Under the pieces are notes generated by a model. The model was not told the DNA's origin, ran no database searches, and worked only from the letters and a program-made list of their open reading frames with translations. A stretch of 64,000 nucleotides of DNA. Origin: Shewanella aquimarina. Lineage in GTDB: Bacteria > Pseudomonadota > Gammaproteobacteria > Enterobacterales > Shewanellaceae. The stretch is taken from NCBI RefSeq assembly GCF_023349185.1, contig NZ_JAKIKY010000015.1, positions 62,001 through 126,000 of the forward strand, written 5' to 3'. The position numbers and the translations under genes are program-made. Of the stretch, positions 24,404 through 33,079 are shown in pieces; positions within the stretch are counted from its first letter, which is position 1; each line of letters begins with the position of its first letter.

Positions 24404-26617
24404 ATGAAAATGAACAGACGCACCTTCTTGCAAGGTGTCGGAGCCAGCTCCGTCGTCGGCTCGCTATCCGGCCTTATGCCCGGCATAGCCAGTGCAGGCG
24501 AAAAAGGCGGCGCGCCCGACAAACTATTGAAACGCCAAGGAGAAATTAAGTACCACACCTGCCAACGTAACTGCGCCGACCGCTGTCTGTTGAAGTTCAC
24601 GGTACAAAACGGCCGCATGACCTACGTGGAAGGCGCTTCAGAACTGAAGAAGATGGGTACCTCTCCCTGCGTGAAAGGCCATGCCTATGTGCAATACACC
24701 TATGCCGCCGACCGTATCCTCCACCCGATGGAACGCGCGGGCAAGAAAGGCGAAGGCAAATGGCGCCGCATCTCCTGGGATGAGGCCTATGACAAAATAG
24801 CCAGCCGTCTGCAGCAGATCATTAAAGATCACGGCGCCGACTCTATCCTGCCCTACAGCTACTCGGGCCACGAAGGGGTTATCGGTAAATACGGCGGACC
24901 TAGCCGTTTCTTCAACGCCGTCGGTGCCCGCAAGCTCGACCGTAAGGTGTGTGTGTTCGCCGCCTATGAAGGCTTGAAGTCGGTGACTGGTACCTACCAG
25001 GGCCCGGATCCATACGACAACATCTACACCAACTGCTACATCTCTTGGGGCCAGAACGAGACGGCCACCAACGTGCACGGCATCAAGTTCATCAACCAGG
25101 CCCGTGACCGAGGTGCCAAGCTATTGGTGGTTAACCCTGTGCGCACCCCTATCGCCTCTCAGGCCGATATCTGGTTACAGCCAAAACCGAGTACCGACAC
25201 CCACCTGGCGACAGGTATCATGAAGTACCTGGTGGAAAATGATCTGGCGGATCTCGAGTTCATCAAAGCCAACACCCTTGGCTACGACCAGCTGCTCGAG
25301 CGCCTCAACACCATGAGCTACGAAGAGATCGAGCGTGTCACCGGCGTGCCTAAGGCCAAGATGTTCGAATTCGCCCGCGTCTATGGCGAGTCAGAGCTGT
25401 CTGTACTGCGTCTGGGTTACGGTATGCAGCGTAACTACAACGGTGCCCGCATGTCTCGCGCCATCGCCATGATGCACGCGGTTGCCGGCCAGTACGGCAA
25501 GATAGGTAACGGCTTCATCTATGACAACACCCAGGCCGATGACAGCCTGAACTACAGCAAGGGCCGTGCGGATCATATTCACCCGAACCCAGACACGGTT
25601 GGCCACGTCAACATGACGGAGATCGCCAAGGCGCTCGACCCAGAGAACCCAACGGCCTATGGCAAGCCGATCAAACCGATTAAGGCGGTGATCAACTACA
25701 ACGGTAACTTCGTCTCGGTTGCTCCGGACTCGAATGCCTGTCGCCGTGGCGCGATGCGTGATGACCTCTTCCTGGTGGTTCACGACTTCCTGATGACAGA
25801 CACCGCAGAGCTGGCAGACATTATCGTACCGGCAGCAACCCAGTTCGAGTTCCCAGACATGGGTACCGACTACAACTGCTATCACATGCAGACCTCTGAG
25901 AAGGTGATCGAACCACTCGGCGAGTCTAAAGACAACTGGATCTTCTTCAAGGAGCTGGGCGCCCGCATGGGGCTAGACCGCTTCCCTGAGATGCGTGTGG
26001 ACTATGAGCAGATCCTGCGTGACTTCCTCGACACGGAAGAGCCCGCCTTCAGACACAATAACATCACCTATGAGCAGATCATTCGCGACAAGTTTGTCAC
26101 CGTCTATGACCAACGCCCTTACTTCGGCGATGGCAAATATAAGACGCCAAGCGGCAAGATCGAATTCTACTCAGAAATGATGAAAGAAGCCGGCTACCAC
26201 CCAGTGATCGACTTCGGCCTGCCGGAAGATGAGATGGTACAGGAAGAGAAGACACTGCCGTTCCGTCTGCTGTCTCCTGCCATTCCGCAGCGTGCCAACA
26301 GCTCTTTCTACAACGTGAAGTACATTCGTAACTTCCCGGCCTACTTCGCCAAGATCAACGCCGAAGATGCCAAAGAGTTGGGCATTCAGAACAACGACAG
26401 GGTAAGGCTCAGCAACCAACGTGGTGAGGCTCACTTTATCGCTCAGGTCTCTACCCAGGTGGTCAGAGGAACAGTTATGGCGCCGAAGAATAACTGGCGT
26501 CGCATGGACCCACAGGGCAAAGACAGCTGTACCAACAACCTCACCACCGACACCTTGACCGATATGGGTGGATGCTCTGCGTATCATTCCACTCGCGTCG
26601 CGATTGCCAAAGCCTAA
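24404..26617 (+). CDS. Cys-type molybdopterin oxidoreductase catalytic subunit
   Basis: 737 residues. Tat signal MNRRTFLQG. [4Fe-4S] ligands CQRNCADRC (C53, C57, C61) with C89 (SPCVKG). Cys183 (RKVCVFAAYEG) is the probable Mo ligand, as in thiosulfate, polysulfide and arsenate reductases. Bis-MGD regions are seen near NCYISWGQNETATN, ADIIVPAATQFEFPDMG and the C-terminal SPAIPQRANSSF. Size fits PsrA/PhsA-like enzymes rather than formate dehydrogenase alpha (about 950 residues). The partners are a ferredoxin, a TorD chaperone and a formate-dehydrogenase-type cytochrome b. Substrate unknown; a sulfur compound is my best guess. Confidence 0.8.
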   Translation: MKMNRRTFLQGVGASSVVGSLSGLMPGIASAGEKGGAPDKLLKRQGEIKYHTCQRNCADRCLLKFTVQNGRMTYVEGASELKKMGTSPCVKGHAYVQYTYAADRILHPMERAGKKGEGKWRRISWDEAYDKIASRLQQIIKDHGADSILPYSYSGHEGVIGKYGGPSRFFNAVGARKLDRKVCVFAAYEGLKSVTGTYQGPDPYDNIYTNCYISWGQNETATNVHGIKFINQARDRGAKLLVVNPVRTPIASQADIWLQPKPSTDTHLATGIMKYLVENDLADLEFIKANTLGYDQLLERLNTMSYEEIERVTGVPKAKMFEFARVYGESELSVLRLGYGMQRNYNGARMSRAIAMMHAVAGQYGKIGNGFIYDNTQADDSLNYSKGRADHIHPNPDTVGHVNMTEIAKALDPENPTAYGKPIKPIKAVINYNGNFVSVAPDSNACRRGAMRDDLFLVVHDFLMTDTAELADIIVPAATQFEFPDMGTDYNCYHMQTSEKVIEPLGESKDNWIFFKELGARMGLDRFPEMRVDYEQILRDFLDTEEPAFRHNNITYEQIIRDKFVTVYDQRPYFGDGKYKTPSGKIEFYSEMMKEAGYHPVIDFGLPEDEMVQEEKTLPFRLLSPAIPQRANSSFYNVKYIRNFPAYFAKINAEDAKELGIQNNDRVRLSNQRGEAHFIAQVSTQVVRGTVMAPKNNWRRMDPQGKDSCTNNLTTDTLTDMGGCSAYHSTRVAIAKA

Positions 26618-26627
26618 GGAGTAAACG

Positions 26628-27173
26628 ATGTCGTTAAATAAGAAAGTGGGCTTTGTGTTCAGACAAGAAAACTGTGTCGGTTGCGGTGCCTGTACCGTTG
26701 CCTGCCAGATCCACAATGAACTGCCCGAGAACCATAGATTCCGTAAAGTCGATCGCTATGAAGTACAGCGTGACGATGGCGCTATCGATGTCTGGTTATC
26801 CCACGCCTGCATGCACTGCGAAAACCCAGCCTGTCTCATGGTCTGTCCGGCGAAAGCCTACCATGTGCGCGATGACGGTATCGTGGTACTGGACCGTGAG
26901 AAGTGCACGGGTTGTGGCCTGTGTGCCAGCGCCTGTCCTTACGCGGCTGTAAGTATCCGCGAGGACGACGGCAAGGCAGACAAGTGCAACATGTGTGTGG
27001 AACTGCTGGATCGCGGCATGAAACCCGCGTGTGTGAGTGGCTGCCCGGTAGAGTGCCTGGATGTCGGCAATCTGCAAGAGGTGCTCAAGCGTCCATCGGC
27101 AAGTAAGCAAGGCATAGGCTATGGCGATTGCATCACCAAACCTAACCTAGTGATCATTAAGGAACGCGCATAA
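26628..27173 (+). CDS. DmsB/PsrB-like ferredoxin subunit
   Basis: 181 residues, sixteen Cys in four [4Fe-4S] groups: CVGCGACTVAC, CMHCENPACLMVCP, CTGCGLCASACP and CNMCVELLDRGMKPACVSGCP. No signal peptide, so it would be exported by hitch-hiking on the Tat-tagged catalytic subunit. It carries electrons between the cytochrome b subunit and the Mo centre. It starts 11 bases after the catalytic gene (AAGGAG upstream) and its stop overlaps the next start (TAATG). Confidence 0.9.
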   Translation: MSLNKKVGFVFRQENCVGCGACTVACQIHNELPENHRFRKVDRYEVQRDDGAIDVWLSHACMHCENPACLMVCPAKAYHVRDDGIVVLDREKCTGCGLCASACPYAAVSIREDDGKADKCNMCVELLDRGMKPACVSGCPVECLDVGNLQEVLKRPSASKQGIGYGDCITKPNLVIIKERA

Positions 27174-27784
27174 TGACAGCAGAATATGGCCCAACGGCAA
27201 TGGCTTACCATGCCTTTAAATCTATGATGTTCGCGCCCTCGGATACTCAGGCTCTCGCAGGCTTAATCGCCTATCTGGAGCAGGAGTCGCCAGACAGTCC
27301 GCTACTCATAGAGGCACGCAAGTTCAGTGACGACGCATCCGAATTGGAATTTGATTTTAATCGCATGTGTATCGGGCCATACAAGCTGTTAGTCGCCCCC
27401 TATGAATCGGTTTACCTCAGTGGCAATCATCAGATCTTCACCGAGGAGACCGTTCGTGTGGCCGAGTTCTACCAACAAATTGGTCTGGTCATCGACGATA
27501 GCTTCAACGAGCCGGCCGACTTTATTGGTAACGAACTCGAGTTCCTCTACTGCCTGCATGCCATGGCCGCCGAGCAACAAACGCTTGAAAACAGTGAACA
27601 TGTCGAGGCACTCAATGAGCTCGCGGCGGAGTTTCTACAAACCCATCTAGGGCGCTGGATAACTCCCTTCTGCGAGGGCATAGCCAAACATGCGAAACAA
27701 CCTTTCTGGCAACTGTTGGCTCAGGAGCTACTGCAGTTTATCAATCAACAACTTCAAGCGGCGCCCAGCCTAGACGGCGCCTAA
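27173..27784 (+). CDS. TorD/DmsD-family molybdoenzyme chaperone
   Basis: 203 residues, all-helical and acidic. Matches the TorD-like family: YHAFKSMMFAPSDTQALAGLIAYL, FNRMCIGPYKLLVAPYESVY (the conserved E-F.R.F.GP....PYESVY block near residues 61-80) and a FLQTHLGRWITPFCEGI stretch. These cytoplasmic proteins bind the Tat signal of the catalytic subunit and help cofactor insertion before export. Overlap of one base with the ferredoxin gene shows a tight operon. Confidence 0.85.
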   Translation: MTAEYGPTAMAYHAFKSMMFAPSDTQALAGLIAYLEQESPDSPLLIEARKFSDDASELEFDFNRMCIGPYKLLVAPYESVYLSGNHQIFTEETVRVAEFYQQIGLVIDDSFNEPADFIGNELEFLYCLHAMAAEQQTLENSEHVEALNELAAEFLQTHLGRWITPFCEGIAKHAKQPFWQLLAQELLQFINQQLQAAPSLDGA

Positions 27785-27851
27785 TGATCGACGAATCTAC
27801 CTGGCGACAGGCAGATTCCAACGCGACAAGCGATGTCGCAAGGAGTTTTCA

Positions 27852-28832
27852 ATGAGTAAAGCAATAAGATGGTTAAGCCTTATTGTGCTCGGTCTATTCG
27901 CATCCAGTTATGCGCTAGCCGAAGAGACCGCCACCCTGCAGCCGCAGCAGTGGCAAACCATTCAGGAGCACGCCATTCCTGGTGATATTCCTGAGATCCG
28001 TGGCATGCCGACTCAGCCTGAGCTGCTGATGCCTGCGTCCATTCCACAGCAGGCCGACGAGTCGCTGCTTGGCTACCTGGGCGCGACCGATACCATCGCC
28101 TTCGCCCTGTTTGCCAGTCTATTTGGCGTCACCGCACTATTTATTGTGTTTGTAGTGGTGAACGGCGTCTCTAAGCTGGACCATGGCTTCTCGGGTAAGC
28201 TGATCAAGCGTTGGTCTGGCCTTAGCGTCAGTGTGCACTGGCTGGGTGCCATCCCTTGTATCCTGCTGATCCTTACTGGTTTAGTACTAGGCGGCGGCCG
28301 CTTCTACTTTGAGCCCGGCATGAACGCGGGTTCCTGGTCGGCCCTGGTGGGTCTATCCAGCAGCCTACATGAGTTGATGGCCTTCCCCTTCATCCTCGGC
28401 TATGTGCTTATGGTTCTGATGTGGGCGCCTAAGCAGTTCCCCGCAAGCTATGACCTGAAATGGTTTGCCGTACTGGGCGGCTACATCAACTTCGGCAAGA
28501 AACAGCACCCCGATGCGGGCTTTGCCAACGCGGGTGAGAAGCTGTGGTTCTGGGTATTCGCCCTGTTCGGTGGTGTCATGGTGGTCTCAGGCCTGGCGAT
28601 GATGTTCCCCGAGACCTATGGCGTCACCAAGAACACGGCCAACCTGATGCTGGTATTGCATATTGCCTCAACCGTCATCATCAGCGCCTTCTCTGTGGTG
28701 CATATCTTCATGGCGACTGTGATGTCCGAAGGCGGCATGTCAAACATGACCTCTGGCTACTGTGACGAAAACTGGGCCAAACAGCATCACAACCTCTGGT
28801 TCGCCGACCTGAAGAAGGCTGGCAAGGTTTAA
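27852..28832 (+). CDS. formate-dehydrogenase-type cytochrome b gamma subunit
   Basis: 326 residues. Signal peptide (RWLSLIVLGLFASSYALAEE), a periplasmic segment of about 60 residues, one extra membrane span (FALFASLFGVTALFIVFVVV), then the four-helix cytochrome b561/FdnI domain: KRWSGLSVSVHWLGAIPCILLILTGLV, SLHELMAFPFILGYVLMVLM, LWFWVFALFGGVMVVSGLAMM and LMLVLHIASTVIISAFSVVHIFMA. His residues in these helices would ligate heme b. It is the likely quinone-reactive membrane anchor for the preceding molybdoenzyme. Pairing this anchor type with a PsrA-like subunit is unusual. Confidence 0.85.
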   Translation: MSKAIRWLSLIVLGLFASSYALAEETATLQPQQWQTIQEHAIPGDIPEIRGMPTQPELLMPASIPQQADESLLGYLGATDTIAFALFASLFGVTALFIVFVVVNGVSKLDHGFSGKLIKRWSGLSVSVHWLGAIPCILLILTGLVLGGGRFYFEPGMNAGSWSALVGLSSSLHELMAFPFILGYVLMVLMWAPKQFPASYDLKWFAVLGGYINFGKKQHPDAGFANAGEKLWFWVFALFGGVMVVSGLAMMFPETYGVTKNTANLMLVLHIASTVIISAFSVVHIFMATVMSEGGMSNMTSGYCDENWAKQHHNLWFADLKKAGKV

Positions 28833-28841
28833 CCAAAACCC

Positions 28842-28883
28842 GGCCCATGGCAGATGTCATGGGCCTATTAACTCCCTTTTTTT
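28842..28883 (+). terminator. probable terminator of the molybdoenzyme operon
   Basis: Inverted repeat GGCCCATG / CATGGGCC followed 10 bases later by T7. The gap between stem and T-run makes it imperfect. Confidence 0.5.
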
Positions 28884-28971
28884 AAACGCCTGCGGCGCCC
28901 CTATCCTCCGTCGAGTCGATGGCAGGAGGGAGACTCGCATGCCAAGAAAACCCTATTGAAGGCAGAAAGCC

Positions 28972-30060
28972 ATGAAAAATCATAATACTGTTTTTCGCAC
29001 CTCAATGATCGCCACCGCGCTGGCACTCACCGCCACTAACGGCTACGCCGCCGAGCAGCCCCTGGCCGAGCAGGTCGAGGCGCTCAACCAGCGTATCGCT
29101 CAGCTGGAAACTCAGGCCGCTCCCTCACAGTTCAAGAACAGCGAAGTCAGCCTGTACGGCTCGATTCGTCCGACACTCAGCTACCTCGACGACAGCACTG
29201 ATGAAACCTGGGACGTGAGAGACGCCCTCTCTCGGGTCGGCATCAAGGCCAGCACTGAGTTTGCCGACGGCTGGCGCGCCATCGCCCAGGGTGAATGGAG
29301 TGTCGATATCGCCAACTCAGGCAACTTCGGCAAGGCGAGACAGGCCTATGTGGCCATCGCATCCCCCTACGGCCAGGTGGGCATAGGTAAACAGCGTCCG
29401 GCCCAATACAGCCTGATCGCCGAATACGTGGATATCTTCAACCACGGCAACAGCCCTTACGCCTACGACCATGAAAGTCCCTTCTTCGTCGACAACTTCG
29501 TCACCTACAAGCTGGTCACTGGCGGCTTCACCTGGATGGCCGGCGCCCAGTTTGACGGCGATAAGGGCGACACAGGCGCGGATTTCGTCAACCTAGGCGT
29601 AGGTTACGATGTCGGTGCCCTGCATCTTGGCCTGGGTTATGTCACCCAAGACAGTTTGGAGAACGGCCAGGTAAACGGCGACAACCAGACCATGGGCGGC
29701 GTGGTCGCCTACACCTTCGACAACGGTCTCTACCTGGCCGCGAGCTACCAGGACAAGCAATACAACTTCGACAATCAGGTGCAACATGGCGATCGCAGCG
29801 GCAGCACCTTAGATACGGCCCTGGCCTACCCACTCAGCAACGAGTACAAGATCAAGCTGGGCTACTTCCAGTTTAAAGACGGTATCGAGGATATCAGCTC
29901 TATGGACTATGACGGCTTCAACACCACCCTGGAATGGAACCCACTGGCCAACGTGCGCGTACACCTGGAGTACCTGGATAAGAACTACGACAACCTAAAC
30001 GACGATCGCGCCGTTACCGTCGGCTTCCGCTATGACTTCAACTTAAACTGGAAAGGCTAA
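28972..30060 (+). CDS. outer membrane porin, gram-negative trimeric type
   Basis: 362 residues. Signal peptide ending NGYAAE, a short coiled coil (LAEQVEALNQRIAQLETQA, about residues 27-45), then a 16-stranded-type barrel: EVSLYGSIRPTLSYL, SRVGIKASTEFADGWRAIAQGEWS, KARQAYVAIASPYGQVGIGKQ, ending in VTVGFRYDFNLNWKG. The coiled coil before the barrel is a common Shewanella porin feature. It forms general diffusion pores. Located just after the molybdoenzyme operon and before a chemoreceptor, it may help the respiratory substrate enter; that link is inference. Confidence 0.9.
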   Translation: MKNHNTVFRTSMIATALALTATNGYAAEQPLAEQVEALNQRIAQLETQAAPSQFKNSEVSLYGSIRPTLSYLDDSTDETWDVRDALSRVGIKASTEFADGWRAIAQGEWSVDIANSGNFGKARQAYVAIASPYGQVGIGKQRPAQYSLIAEYVDIFNHGNSPYAYDHESPFFVDNFVTYKLVTGGFTWMAGAQFDGDKGDTGADFVNLGVGYDVGALHLGLGYVTQDSLENGQVNGDNQTMGGVVAYTFDNGLYLAASYQDKQYNFDNQVQHGDRSGSTLDTALAYPLSNEYKIKLGYFQFKDGIEDISSMDYDGFNTTLEWNPLANVRVHLEYLDKNYDNLNDDRAVTVGFRYDFNLNWKG

Positions 30061-30081
30061 CCTCCCGACCAGGCTCCCTCC

Positions 30082-30107
30082 AGAAGAGGCCATCTCTGGC
30101 CTCTTCT
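30082..30107 (+). terminator. porin gene terminator
   Basis: Ten-bp stem AGAAGAGGCC / GGCCTCTTCT with a 6-nt loop, 22 bases past the porin stop; the T-run is short. Confidence 0.6.
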
Positions 30108-30135
30108 ATTCCACACCTCATGGAGTTAGTAATTG

Positions 30136-32034
30136 ATGGGATTCAAGAAATCACTCGTGGCCTCCATGGTCACCCTAGTCGCCCTCTGCCTGTTGATCTC
30201 GAACTGGCTCTCCTACGTCCAGATTAAAGAGGCCACCATCGCCAGGGTTAACGACAAACTCACCGGCGTCACCCGTAACGAGTCGGCCAAGGTTGCCACC
30301 TGGTTTGGCGCCAAGGCCCAGGCCATGGATGAACTGGCCCAGCACTACCGTCTGGGGAGTTACCAGGACAACTATGTCAACACCGCGCGTCTCGCCACAG
30401 ATCTCTCCGGGGTCGCCCGCATCTATTTCGGCTTCGATGACGGCAGCGCCTACTCCACCGAAACCGGCGACAAGTGGCTCAACGGCAAGGCGATCCCCGG
30501 CAAGTACGATCCCAGAACCCGCCCCTGGTATCAGCAGGGTAAGGCCACAACTCAGCTGGAGGTCACCGACATCTACATAGACGACGGTACAGGCCACAAG
30601 GTGATCTCCATCCTGAAGAATCTGGGCGACGGCGTGGTGCTGGGTGATATAGAACTCACCTATCTTCATGATGTTGTCAGCGCCATCGATTATCCCGGGG
30701 CGGTCGCCCTCATCACAGATCAAACTGGCAAGGTATTGGCGTCTGAGTCCCCCACCCTAGTCAGTGGCAGCCGCTTCAGCGACTTCGGTCTGCCTCAGGT
30801 GCAGCAGAAGATCATCGGCAACGACGAGGTGATGCAGGAATATCGCATCGACGGCGTCGATAAGCTGGGCTTCTCTAAAGCCATCCCCCTGGTTAATGGC
30901 AAGCAGTGGTTCCTCTTCATCGGCCTGGATAAATCGAACGCCTATGCCGTGGTCGATCAGGCCCTTACCAGCGCCCTAGTTTCTTCCGCCGTCATGTTGC
31001 TATGCGCCATCAGCATCTTGCTTGGGGTCCTGTACCTCCTCTATCGCCCTATCTTGTCGCTCAAGGCCATGGTTACCGAACTGTCTAAGGGCAACGGCGA
31101 TCTCACCAAACGACTCGAGATACATAGCGAGGACGATCTAGGGCAGATCTCCATGGGGATCAATCAGTTTATCGCCAACCTGCAGGCCATGATGCGCGAG
31201 GTGCTGCAGGCCTCGGCCCATATCTCTGGCAGTGTCGAGCGACTCAATGGGGAGACAGAGACCAATCGCCACATCTTGTCGGCTCACACCAAAGAGACAG
31301 AGCAGATAGTCGCCGCGGTGGAAGAGATGAGCGCCACCGCCAACGACGTCGCCCAAAATGGCAGCGAGACCGCCTCCTTTACTCAACTCACCAACGAACA
31401 GGCGCTGGCATCGAAGCAGGTAGTGGCCCAGGCCACAGAGACGGTCAACCGCCTGGTTAGGGAGGTGGAACATACCGCCGACAAGATAGGCCAGATCGAC
31501 CGCGACACCATCAATATCACCCAGGTGCTCAAGGTGATTGGCGACATCGCCGACCAAACCAACCTACTAGCCCTCAACGCCGCCATCGAGGCCGCTCGAG
31601 CCGGCGAGCAGGGACGGGGGTTTGCCGTGGTGGCCGACGAGGTGCGGGCCCTGGCCGCGCGCACCCAGGACAGCACGGCAGAAATTGAGGAGACACTAAG
31701 CAATCTCAGAGACGCCTCTAACAGCGCGATCCACTCGATGGAGGTCACCAAGCAGACCTGTCTGGAAACCGCGAGCACCACAGAGAGAGTAGCCACGGAT
31801 CTCGACGCCATCGGCAGTTCGGTCAATCAGATCAACGACCTGAACACCCAGATCGCCACCGCCGCCGAAGAGCAAAGCTCTGTCTCGGCCGAGATCACCC
31901 GCAACATGAGCGCCATCTGCGACATGGCCAACGAATTGGCTCGCAGCGGCGAGTCTAGCCGCAACGAAACTGTCAACCTGGCTACCGCCAATCAGCAGCT
32001 GGAACAGATAGTGGGACAGTTCAAACTCGACTAA
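30136..32034 (+). CDS. methyl-accepting chemotaxis protein with periplasmic Cache sensor
   Basis: 632 residues from ATG 30136 (GGAG ten bases upstream). TM1 at about 8-22, a periplasmic double-Cache-type domain to about 275 (ARIYFGFDDGSAYSTETGDK, DPRTRPWYQQGK, the Cache ligand block YDPRTRPWY, and DIYIDDGTGHKVISI), and TM2 (LVSSAVMLLCAISILLGVLYLL). A HAMP domain follows (about 300-355, GNGDLTKRLEIHSEDDLGQ). The signalling tip is DQTNLLALNAAIEAARAGEQGRGFAVVADEVR. It senses an extracellular ligand and signals through CheA/CheW. The ligand is unknown. Confidence 0.93.
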   Translation: MGFKKSLVASMVTLVALCLLISNWLSYVQIKEATIARVNDKLTGVTRNESAKVATWFGAKAQAMDELAQHYRLGSYQDNYVNTARLATDLSGVARIYFGFDDGSAYSTETGDKWLNGKAIPGKYDPRTRPWYQQGKATTQLEVTDIYIDDGTGHKVISILKNLGDGVVLGDIELTYLHDVVSAIDYPGAVALITDQTGKVLASESPTLVSGSRFSDFGLPQVQQKIIGNDEVMQEYRIDGVDKLGFSKAIPLVNGKQWFLFIGLDKSNAYAVVDQALTSALVSSAVMLLCAISILLGVLYLLYRPILSLKAMVTELSKGNGDLTKRLEIHSEDDLGQISMGINQFIANLQAMMREVLQASAHISGSVERLNGETETNRHILSAHTKETEQIVAAVEEMSATANDVAQNGSETASFTQLTNEQALASKQVVAQATETVNRLVREVEHTADKIGQIDRDTINITQVLKVIGDIADQTNLLALNAAIEAARAGEQGRGFAVVADEVRALAARTQDSTAEIEETLSNLRDASNSAIHSMEVTKQTCLETASTTERVATDLDAIGSSVNQINDLNTQIATAAEEQSSVSAEITRNMSAICDMANELARSGESSRNETVNLATANQQLEQIVGQFKLD

Positions 32035-32044
32035 GTCTCAAGCA

Positions 32045-32953
32045 CTAACCACTCACCGGGGCCTTCTGCCTGAAGGCCTCTTTCAACCTCTCCACCAGCA
32101 GACGCAGCGCCAGGGGCAACTGTTGCTGGTAGGCGTGAATGGCAAACACCTCTCGCGACGGGCCGCTGTGCTCGGGTAGCACCCGCTGCAGCTTGCCCTG
32201 GGCAAGCTCAGCCTCGATAAAGATAGAGGGTACCAGGGCAATGCCAACGCCAGCAATGGCGCTGTTGATGGCGCTGATGGAGGTGTTGACCTTGATCTCC
32301 TTAACCGCCTCGAAGGCCAGACCGCTAGGGCCTTGCAGCACCAGAGGTCGCTGCCAGGGCAGGACGATCAGGCTGTGACCCCGCAGACTCTCCGCCGTAA
32401 TGGCGGCGCTGCGGTTGATATAGCTAGGGGCGGTCACCAGGACGCTGTCGAGTCGGCCGATAGGAATCGCATGATAGCCGCTGTCTTTCTGTGGCCCGAC
32501 GGAGATCGCCATGTCTAGGTTGTGCTGCAAGATATCCAGCCGGGCATCGTCATAATGCATCTCTGGCAGCAGCTGCGGAAACTCACCACAGAGTTCGGCA
32601 ATGATGGGGGTGAGCAGCGGCGCCTCGAAGGCCAGGGGCGCGGTGATCGCCATGCGGCCACCGGGCACCGCCTGCTGGTCGTGGGCCGCCTCCAGGGTTT
32701 CAGTCAGCAGGCGCCACAGCTGACGACTGCGCTGAGCCATCGCCTCCCCTTGAGTGGTGAGATGCAGCTGGCGGGTACTGCGGGTCAGCAGCTTGATGCC
32801 GAGATCTTGCTCCAGCTGGCTCACATACTGGCTCACCGCTGACTTGGTATGACCAAGCGCATCCGCCGCCGCAGTGAAGGAGCCCTGATTGACCACCTCA
32901 TCGAAGACCAGCATCTGATATGCCAGCCGCTTTTGTTCGTTTTTTCTGAACAT
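32045..32953 (-). CDS. LysR-family transcriptional regulator
   Basis: 302 residues from ATG 32953, giving the usual LysR length; a longer reading from 32995 would add a hydrophobic, non-conserved extension. HTH at MLVFDEVVNQGSFTAAADALGHTKSAVSQYVSQLEQDLGIKLLTRSTRQLHLT, then a type-2 periplasmic-binding-fold effector domain (MAITAPLAFEAPLLTPIIAEL). Divergently placed 126 bases from the NTF2-isochorismatase gene, which it probably controls. An inverted repeat TTCTTAT / ATAAGAA (22-base spacing) lies just upstream of the start. Confidence 0.88.
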   Translation of the reverse strand: MFRKNEQKRLAYQMLVFDEVVNQGSFTAAADALGHTKSAVSQYVSQLEQDLGIKLLTRSTRQLHLTTQGEAMAQRSRQLWRLLTETLEAAHDQQAVPGGRMAITAPLAFEAPLLTPIIAELCGEFPQLLPEMHYDDARLDILQHNLDMAISVGPQKDSGYHAIPIGRLDSVLVTAPSYINRSAAITAESLRGHSLIVLPWQRPLVLQGPSGLAFEAVKEIKVNTSISAINSAIAGVGIALVPSIFIEAELAQGKLQRVLPEHSGPSREVFAIHAYQQQLPLALRLLVERLKEAFRQKAPVSG

Positions 32954-33079
32954 TCTTATCAACCAAGACCTAAATATCACAATAAGAAATAACAATAGAC
33001 TGGCGTCTCAACAGATTCAAGCGACTAGCCCTAACAACTAGTTCCAACGACTAATTCGAGTAGCTAACGAGGAGCCAAC

